A DNA stretch of 9,663 nucleotides from the NCBI GenBank assembly GCA_035264765.1, contig DATFPQ010000264.1, forward strand, positions 1 through 9,663, written 5' to 3'. The DNA comes from DATFPQ01 sp035264765 (lineage in GTDB: Bacteria; Actinomycetota; Actinomycetes; Actinomycetales; Angustibacteraceae). Both the position numbers and the translations under genes were made by a program. The notes beneath the pieces were generated by a model. That model was not told the DNA's origin and did no database searches. It saw only the letters and a program-made list of their open reading frames with translations. Shown here in pieces: positions 4,417-9,663 of this stretch. Position 1 is the stretch's first letter. The number at the start of each line of letters is the position of its first letter.

Positions 4417-6681
4417 GTGAGACACAGCCGACGCGGGACGCGAGTCGCCGCGCTGGGAGCCGCCGCAGCGGTGATCTTCGCTGGCCTGGCCGTGAGCTCG
4501 CCGGGGTCAGCACTTGCGTTGCCAGCCCTTGGCGCTCCGGCTCTCGACAGCCTCTCGCCGGACGACGGCGTCATCGCCGAGAAGAACCTTGAGCTGACGT
4601 GGCAGCCCGTCGAAGGTGCAACGTCATACACGATCCAGATCCTGGACGACGACAACGAGGACCTGGCGGTCATCGAGCAAGGCACCTCGAATTTCAACCG
4701 TTGGACGGCGCCCGTGCAACTCCCGCACGGTGAGTACCGGTGGCGCGTCCGGGCCCAGCGCGGCACTGTCGCCGGCGCCTGGACGGATATGGCGACGCTT
4801 GTCCGGGGGTGGGAGGACCAGGTCTCCGGACTGTCGGCCAAGGGTGGACTCGTGCCCACGTTCACCTGGCAGCCCCTCCCCGATGCCTCCTTCTACGAGA
4901 TCGAGGTGAACCGCCGCCCGTTCACGGACGGGAACTACTCCCGAAGCGACAGCTTCGTCTGCTACACCCAGCAGACGACCTTCTCGCCGTACGCGGTCAG
5001 CCTCGGAGCATCGTTCGACAAGGCACCTGGCGACATGTCCTCCTGCGCCGCGACCTCCGCCAGCAAGGCCGTGGCCACGGACCAGCAGTACGCGATCGGA
5101 GACACCTACTACTGGCGGGTTCGGGGCCGGGACGGCGCCTACGACGAGCGGCCGACGGCCTTCCCGGCCTCGCCCGGCGCCTGCGTGCGCCCGTGGGTCG
5201 CATCAGGGATCACCGTCGACTCGGAGGGCGCAGTCACCGTCGATCTGCCGGTGCAGGCGCCGACCGCAACGGCAGCCCCGGAGTGCTCCGCGTGGTCGAC
5301 GCCGGAAACGTTCACCTCGACGTGGGGCGGCGTCACCATCGGCGACATCCCGGCTCCGGAGAACCTCGCGGCTGGCCCGCTCATGGGTACCGGCTCGACG
5401 CGGGTCACCGCGGACCCGACCTTCAGCTGGGACCCTTCCCCCGCAGCGCTGAAGTACCGCTTCTACCTCTCTCGTGACCGGCTGATCAACAGCGTCGACC
5501 TCGCCGCCGAAACGGAGGCCACCTCTCTCACGCCGGTCGCCGGGCTCGGCCTGACCTCCACGAACCGTTACTGGGCTGTGCAGGCCTGCGGCGTCAGGAC
5601 GACCGCGGCCACCGACACCAAGGACCCTGCAACGGACAACGACTGCGGTGACATCAGCGAGCCTCAGCCGATCAGCCAGGTCACGGCCAACCCAACCGCG
5701 CCTACGGAGTTCACCTCGGAGGACGGCTACCTGCTGGCCGCGTGGCACACGTACTCCGAGCTCGATGGCGTACCTGCACGTTCCCAGGCACGCGGGTTCG
5801 ACGTCGCGCTGAAGAACCTGGATACCGGCACCGAGACGGTCACGCGAACCGACCGCGTGGCCTTCAACGGTGACGGTGCCACCTCGTCCTACGTCCTCCC
5901 GTCCGCTGGACTGGCTGAGGGGACGTACGCCTTCAGGATCCGCACGGTCAACCAGGCCGGGCGAGTCACCGCGTGGAGCAGGCCGTCGCCCTCCGAGGTG
6001 GTCGATCGCTCCAACCCGACCGTGAAGCTCGCCAGTGGGAGCGGCGTGAACGGGCGCACGCCCGTCACCCTGACGTTCAGCGAGCCGGTCACCGGAGCCA
6101 CGTCCGCGACGGTGGGTGTCCGGGACGGAATGGGGAAGGTGACCGGCTCCGTGACCGTGCTCAGCCCAACGAGTGCCCGCTTCACCCCGTCGTCCCCGTG
6201 GATGACTGGTGGCTACCTCAGCGCGTGGACGGCCGCTGGCGTCAAGGACCGTGCCGCCAAGTCGGTGAGCGTTATCTCCACCGCATGGCGGACGCGCACG
6301 ACGGCCGATAGCGCAGACGCGGCCATCACCTTCACCCGCGGTGACCGGGATTGGACCACTCGCACGGCGAGCGGTGCTCTCGGACGCAGCTACCGGAGCA
6401 CGGTCGACTCCGCATCGACCGCTCAGCGCGCGACCGCCTCGGTCCTGGTGTACGGCACTTCCATCGCCGTAGGGGTGTGCAAGTCACCCGACTCGGGGTC
6501 CCTGTGGGTCGACGTGGACGGCAAGGTGCTGAAGAAGGTGTCCCTGTACCGCTCCTGGACGGGTTGCGACGCCAGCGTCTCGGTCTCTGGCCTCAGCAAG
6601 GCCCCTCACCGGATCAAGCTCATCGCCGTGGCAGACGGAAGGCGCGGCACGGTGTCGGTCGACCGGGTCAGCGTCGCGTAA
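4417..6681 (+). CDS. Secreted multidomain Ig/FN3-like protein with C-terminal jelly-roll-like module, function unknown
   Basis: I do not recognise a named gene. It has 754 residues from GTG 4417, chosen because GGAG (4408-4411) lies 5 nt upstream and the start gives a clear signal peptide: basic RHSRRGTR (2-9), hydrophobic 10-26, and likely cleavage after ALA (A34). About four beta-sandwich repeats follow: 40-131 (TWQPVEGATSYTIQI, EYRWRVRA), 135-310 (FTWQPLPDASFYEIEV, YYWRVRGRDG), 313-425 (FSWDPSPAALKYRFYLS) and 428-530 (YAFRIRTVNQAGR). Residues 533-615 resemble SbsA-type Ig domains (TPVTLTFSEPVTG). Residues 628-754 resemble the jelly-roll carbohydrate-binding-like modules of actinobacterial exoproteins (SLWVDVDGKVLKKVSLY, then GLSKAPHRIKLIAV). 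There are eight cysteines, an even number that allows disulfides. No catalytic motif, LPXTG anchor or C-terminal membrane helix is seen, so it is probably released and adhesive or ligand-binding (inference). It uses more A/T-ending codons than its neighbours. Confidence 0.88.
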   Translation: MRHSRRGTRVAALGAAAAVIFAGLAVSSPGSALALPALGAPALDSLSPDDGVIAEKNLELTWQPVEGATSYTIQILDDDNEDLAVIEQGTSNFNRWTAPVQLPHGEYRWRVRAQRGTVAGAWTDMATLVRGWEDQVSGLSAKGGLVPTFTWQPLPDASFYEIEVNRRPFTDGNYSRSDSFVCYTQQTTFSPYAVSLGASFDKAPGDMSSCAATSASKAVATDQQYAIGDTYYWRVRGRDGAYDERPTAFPASPGACVRPWVASGITVDSEGAVTVDLPVQAPTATAAPECSAWSTPETFTSTWGGVTIGDIPAPENLAAGPLMGTGSTRVTADPTFSWDPSPAALKYRFYLSRDRLINSVDLAAETEATSLTPVAGLGLTSTNRYWAVQACGVRTTAATDTKDPATDNDCGDISEPQPISQVTANPTAPTEFTSEDGYLLAAWHTYSELDGVPARSQARGFDVALKNLDTGTETVTRTDRVAFNGDGATSSYVLPSAGLAEGTYAFRIRTVNQAGRVTAWSRPSPSEVVDRSNPTVKLASGSGVNGRTPVTLTFSEPVTGATSATVGVRDGMGKVTGSVTVLSPTSARFTPSSPWMTGGYLSAWTAAGVKDRAAKSVSVISTAWRTRTTADSADAAITFTRGDRDWTTRTASGALGRSYRSTVDSASTAQRATASVLVYGTSIAVGVCKSPDSGSLWVDVDGKVLKKVSLYRSWTGCDASVSVSGLSKAPHRIKLIAVADGRRGTVSVDRVSVA

Positions 6682-6695
6682 CACCGCTGCCCGAA

Positions 6696-6785
6696 CAGCG
6701 CCGTTGCTCATGGGGAACGCCACGCGCGGCCGTCACGACGGCCGCGCGTGGCGTTGCTCGTGTGGAACGGCGCTGCTCGTGAGCA
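6696..6785. terminator. Nested inverted/direct repeat between convergent genes, probable bidirectional terminator
   Basis: The core is a 19-base arm pair, perfectly complementary (6716-6734 and 6737-6755), which folds as an 18-bp stem with a CACG loop. An outer perfect 10-bp pair, CAGCGCCGTT (6696-6705) and AACGGCGCTG (6766-6775), encloses it. The two 10-base spacers between inner and outer arms, GCTCATGGGG (6706-6715) and GCTCGTGTGG (6756-6765), are not complementary but are near-identical direct copies. A further small hairpin TGCTC-GT-GAGCA ends the array (6774-6785). It begins 14 bases after the plus-strand stop and ends 7 bases before the aroB stop. No T-tract is present. Confidence 0.72.
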
Positions 6786-6792
6786 AAGGGGG

Positions 6793-7869
6793 TCAGGCGA
6801 GTGAGGCGTACGCGGCCTGGAGCAGCGCGGGGTCCGGACCCTCGAGCCGCGTGGGATGCCCGACGCCGGTGAGGACAACGAAGCGCAGCAGGTCGCCGCG
6901 GGTCTTCTTGTCGCGGCGCATCGCGGTGAGCAGCTGCTCCCAGCGGTCCTGGCGGTACGTCGTCGGCAGCCCGAGGGCTGACAGCACGGCCCGGTGCCGG
7001 TCGGCGGTGCCCTCGTCGAGCCGACCGGCCAGGCGTGCCAGCTCGGCGGCGTACACCAGGCCGACGCTCACCGCGGCGCCGTGCCGCCAGGAGTACCGCT
7101 CGACGTGCTCCACGGCGTGCCCGAAGGTGTGGCCGTAGTTCAGGATCTCGCGCAGGCCGGACTCCCGCAGGTCCTCCCCCACGACGTCGGCCTTGACCCG
7201 CACGCTCCGCTCCACGAGCTCGCGCGTGGTCGGCGCGTCCCAGGCCGTCGCCGCCTGCGGGTCGGCCTCGACCAGGCCGAGAATCGCCGGGTCGGCGATG
7301 AACCCGCACTTGACCACCTCGGCCAACCCGGCGACGAAGTCGTTGTTTGGCAACGTCTCCAGGGTGGTGAGGTCGCACAGCACCCCGGCCGGCGGGTGGA
7401 AGGCCCCGACCAGGTTCTTGCCCTCGGGGGTGTTGATCCCGGTCTTGCCACCGACCGCGGCGTCGACCATCCCGGCGAGCGTCGTGGGGACCTGCACGAC
7501 CCGCACGCCGCGCAGCCACGTGGCGGCGACGAACCCCGCGAGGTCGGTGGTCGCCCCTCCTCCGACGCCCACGACGGCGTCGGACCGGGTGAAGCCGGCC
7601 TGGCCGAGCACGCCCCACAGGAACGCCGCGACCTGCGCCTGCTTCGCCTCCTCGGCGTCCGGCACCTCGGCGATGAAGGACTCGAAACCATTGTCGGCAA
7701 GGTCGTCGCGCACCGCCTCCCCGCTGGCGCGCAACGCCTTCGGGTGCACGACCAGAACCCGCTGCACGCCCGAGCCGAGAAGGCCGGGCAACTCCCCGAG
7801 CAGGTGCTCGCCCACGACGACGTCGTACGGCGACGCGCCCTTCACCGTGATCCGGGTGAGCGCGCTCAC
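6793..7869 (-). CDS. aroB: 3-dehydroquinate synthase
   Basis: Converts DAHP to 3-dehydroquinate, step 2 of the shikimate pathway, using NAD+ and a divalent metal in the cytoplasm. It has 358 residues, normal length. The NAD-binding part has VGVGGGATTDLAGFVAATWLRG (100-121) and the substrate loop TTLAGMVDAAVGGKTGIN (129-146). Metal ligands E184 (GLAEVVKCG), H247 (NYGHTFGHAVE) and H263 (WRHGAAVSVG) are all present, as is the basic MRRDKK (317-322). The start is GTG 7869, which overlaps the aroK stop as GTGA; a longer in-frame extension into aroK has no family match. It is last in the aroC-aroK-aroB operon and converges on the secreted-protein gene. No 3-dehydroquinase or Xaa-Pro peptidase gene follows, unlike several related loci. 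Confidence 0.97.
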   Translation of the reverse strand: MSALTRITVKGASPYDVVVGEHLLGELPGLLGSGVQRVLVVHPKALRASGEAVRDDLADNGFESFIAEVPDAEEAKQAQVAAFLWGVLGQAGFTRSDAVVGVGGGATTDLAGFVAATWLRGVRVVQVPTTLAGMVDAAVGGKTGINTPEGKNLVGAFHPPAGVLCDLTTLETLPNNDFVAGLAEVVKCGFIADPAILGLVEADPQAATAWDAPTTRELVERSVRVKADVVGEDLRESGLREILNYGHTFGHAVEHVERYSWRHGAAVSVGLVYAAELARLAGRLDEGTADRHRAVLSALGLPTTYRQDRWEQLLTAMRRDKKTRGDLLRFVVLTGVGHPTRLEGPDPALLQAAYASLA

Positions 7870-8384
7870 GACGCGGCCTCCACCGAACGCAGCCGGTCCA
7901 CGACGTCGTCGGCGACCTCCGCGGCGTCCCGGCCGGCCGTGTCGACGACCAGTCGCGCGATGCGCTCGTACACAGCGCGCCGATCCTGCATGAGCTTCGT
8001 CCACTGCGCGCGAGGGTTGATCCCGAGCAACGGTCTGTGCTGCCCGAACCCGACCCTCTTTGCGGCGTCCGCGATCCCGACGTCCAGGAAGACGACCAGG
8101 TGGGACGACAGGTCCGCCTCGGTGCGCGGGTCCATCACCGCACCCCCGCCGAGTGCGACGACGCCCTCGAACGCCCCGAGGACGTCCACGACCGCCGCGC
8201 GCTCGAAGTCACGGAACGTGGGCTCGCCGTCCTCGAGAAAGATGTCGGGGATCGTGCGCCCGGAACGGGACTCCACGACCTCGTCGGTGTCGACGAAGTC
8301 GAGGCCGAGGCGCTCCCCCACCAGCCGCCCCACGGTCGTCTTGCCCGCACCAGGAGGCCCGACCACCACGAGCCGCGGCGCCAT
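7866..8384 (-). CDS. aroK: Shikimate kinase
   Basis: Phosphorylates shikimate to shikimate 3-phosphate with ATP in the cytoplasm. It has 172 residues from ATG 8384, chosen because GGAG lies 6 nt upstream; the GTG just before it (8387) would sit only 3 nt from that site but is possible. Motifs: Walker A GPPGAGKTT (9-17), shikimate-binding D34 in VDTDE, R58 in FRDFE, GGG (79-81), lid R117 in HRPLL, and R136 in DRRAVYE. The numbering is the same as in the M. tuberculosis enzyme. The start overlaps the aroC stop (TGATG) and the stop overlaps the aroB GTG (GTGA), so the three enzymes are probably made together. Confidence 0.96.
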   Translation of the reverse strand: MAPRLVVVGPPGAGKTTVGRLVGERLGLDFVDTDEVVESRSGRTIPDIFLEDGEPTFRDFERAAVVDVLGAFEGVVALGGGAVMDPRTEADLSSHLVVFLDVGIADAAKRVGFGQHRPLLGINPRAQWTKLMQDRRAVYERIARLVVDTAGRDAAEVADDVVDRLRSVEAAS

Positions 8385-9580
8385 CACCAGCTCCGCAGTG
8401 CGTCGGGAACGGCGTTCAGGTAGGAGCGCAGGTTGCGCGCCGTCTCCGCGACTGAGTCGCCGCCGAACTTCTCCAGGCAGGCATCAGCGACGACGAGGGC
8501 AACCATCGCCTCCGCGACAACGCCGGCCGCAGGAACCGCGCAGACGTCCGAGCGCTGGTTGATCGCGCGGGCCGGCTCACCGGTCGCGACGTCGACGGTG
8601 TCGAGCGCACGCGGGACGGTGGAGATGGGTTTCATGGCGGCCCGGACGCGCAGCGGGTCACCGGTGCTCATGCCGCCCTCGGTGCCACCGGACCGCCCGC
8701 TGCGTCGGCGCAACGCACCGTCCGACGCGTGCTCGATCTCGTCGTGCGCCGCCGATCCGCGCCGCCGGGCCGTCGTGAAGCCGTCGCCGACCTCGACGCC
8801 CTTGATCGCCTGGATGCCCATGAGCGCGCCGGCCAGCCGCGAGTCCAGCCGGCGGTCCCAGTGCACATGGCTGCCCAGGCCCGGCGGCACGCCGTAGGCC
8901 AGCACCTCCACGACCCCACCGAGCGTGTCGCCGTCCGCGCGGGCCGCATCGACCTCGGCCACCATCGCGGCGGATCCGGTGGCATCGAGCGTACGGACCG
9001 GATCGGCGTCCAGCGCGGCGACGTCGTCCGGCGTGGGCAGCGCGGCGTCGTCGGACACCCCGGCGGTCCCGATCGACACGGTGTGCGACACCAGCCGGAT
9101 GCCGTAGGCCTGCGACAGCAGCGCCGACGCCACGGCGCCCAGCGCCACGCGGGCGGCGGTCTCCCGCGCGCTGGCCCGCTCCAGGACGGGGCGGGCGTCC
9201 GAGAAGCCGTACTTCTGCATGCCCGCCAGGTCAGCGTGGCCGGGCCGCGGCCGGGTGAGGGGGGCGTTGCGGGCCTGACCGGCGAGCACCTCGGCGTCGA
9301 CCGGGTCCGCGGACATGACCGTGGACCACTTCGGCCACTCGGTGTTGCCCACCTGGATGGCGATCGGGCCGCCCTGGGTGACGCCGTGGCGCACCCCGCC
9401 GGTGATCGTGACCTCGTCCTGCTCGAAGGACATGCGCGCGCCGCGGCCGTGCCCGAGCCGGCGGCGGGCCAGCTGCGCGTCGATGTCAGAGGTCTGCACC
9501 TCGACGCCGGCCGGCAGCCCCTCCAGGATGGCGGTGAGCTGCTGACCGTGCGACTCGCCTGCGGTCAGCCAGCGCAACAT
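8384..9580 (-). CDS. aroC: Chorismate synthase
   Basis: Makes chorismate from 5-enolpyruvylshikimate 3-phosphate with reduced FMN, the last step of the shikimate pathway, as a cytoplasmic tetramer. It has 398 residues, normal for actinobacteria. Motifs in order: AGESHGQQL (7-15), RRRLGHGRGARM (39-50), TRPRPGHADLAGMQKYG (109-125), the family signature RASARETAARVALGAVA (135-151), QAIKGVEVGDGF (257-268), GRSGGTEGGMSTGDP (295-309) and QRSDVCAVPAAGVVAEAM (342-359). The ATG at 9580 gives the canonical N-terminus MLRWLTAGESHG. Only a weak GGGG ribosome site precedes it; a CAGAAT at 9593-9588 might be a -10 for a nearly leaderless transcript. It is first of the visible aroC-aroK-aroB operon. Confidence 0.98.
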   Translation of the reverse strand: MLRWLTAGESHGQQLTAILEGLPAGVEVQTSDIDAQLARRRLGHGRGARMSFEQDEVTITGGVRHGVTQGGPIAIQVGNTEWPKWSTVMSADPVDAEVLAGQARNAPLTRPRPGHADLAGMQKYGFSDARPVLERASARETAARVALGAVASALLSQAYGIRLVSHTVSIGTAGVSDDAALPTPDDVAALDADPVRTLDATGSAAMVAEVDAARADGDTLGGVVEVLAYGVPPGLGSHVHWDRRLDSRLAGALMGIQAIKGVEVGDGFTTARRRGSAAHDEIEHASDGALRRRSGRSGGTEGGMSTGDPLRVRAAMKPISTVPRALDTVDVATGEPARAINQRSDVCAVPAAGVVAEAMVALVVADACLEKFGGDSVAETARNLRSYLNAVPDALRSW

Positions 9581-9663
9581 GCCCCGGATTCTGCCAGGCG
9601 GGGGCGATCCGCCCGGGCGGTGCCGCTCGGACGAGGGGATCCGGCGCCGCCTGGGGCGCGGTG
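9581..9663. other. Short region upstream of aroC, content unclear
   Basis: 83 GC-rich bases up to the window edge with no stop codon in the minus-strand frames, so no upstream minus-strand gene can be seen to end here. A CAGAAT (9593-9588, minus) could serve as -10 for aroC. A short inverted repeat CCAGGCG (9594-9600) / CGCCTGG (9648-9654) is present but of a length easily met by chance in such DNA. Confidence 0.25.

Noticed and set aside
4417..4518. Tat export signal in the secreted protein (SRRGTRV)
   Set aside because: It has a twin arginine but lacks the following hydrophobic residues of the Tat consensus; an ordinary Sec signal fits better.
7870..8004. N-terminal extension of aroB into aroK
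   Set aside because: It is out-of-frame reading of aroK; the GTGA overlap start gives the normal AroB length.
9594..9654. Inverted repeat CCAGGCG/CGCCTGG upstream of aroC as a terminator
   Set aside because: Only 7 bp with a 47-base gap in very GC-rich DNA; expected by chance.

Overview
The window comes from a high-GC Gram-positive bacterium (Actinomycetota). The base composition is very GC-rich, GTG starts are common, and neighbouring genes are packed with 1-4 nt overlaps. The chain aroC-aroK-aroB / efp-nusB / bldD / pyrR-pyrB-pyrC is the arrangement known from Streptomyces and relatives. A full-length BldD and an EF-P with the actinobacterial PGKGPA loop agree with this. I cannot name the genus from this window.

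Layout from left to right: (1) 1-2444, minus strand: a pyrimidine operon pyrR-pyrB-pyrC, with pyrC running off the left edge. It is preceded at 2454-2488 by a hairpin with the conserved PyrR-binding loop, whose lower stem covers the pyrR Shine-Dalgarno. (2) 2445-2666: a divergent control region shared by pyrR and bldD, with a good BldD-box-like site just upstream of bldD. (3) 2667-3173, plus strand: bldD, ending in a long hairpin that lies between the bldD and nusB stop codons. (4) 3252-4233, minus strand: efp-nusB, with a TAGAGT -10 upstream of efp. (5) 4417-6681, plus strand: a 754-residue secreted protein built of Ig/FN3-like domains with a C-terminal jelly-roll-like module. It is the only accessory gene here and sits inside otherwise conserved housekeeping order. 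(6) 6696-6785: an elaborate nested inverted and direct repeat between the convergent ends of that gene and aroB. (7) 6793-9580, minus strand: aroC-aroK-aroB of the shikimate pathway, translationally coupled.

The housekeeping genes serve central metabolism (UMP synthesis; chorismate synthesis), translation and transcription (EF-P, NusB) and global developmental control by cyclic-di-GMP (BldD). Little here is new at the gene level. The points worth a second look are the Asp/His-rich tail on PyrB and its hexamer-repeat DNA, the PyrR translational switch, the BldD-like operator, the secreted modular protein, and the nested repeat at 6696-6785. I found no CRISPR array, tRNA, rRNA, transposase or phage gene.
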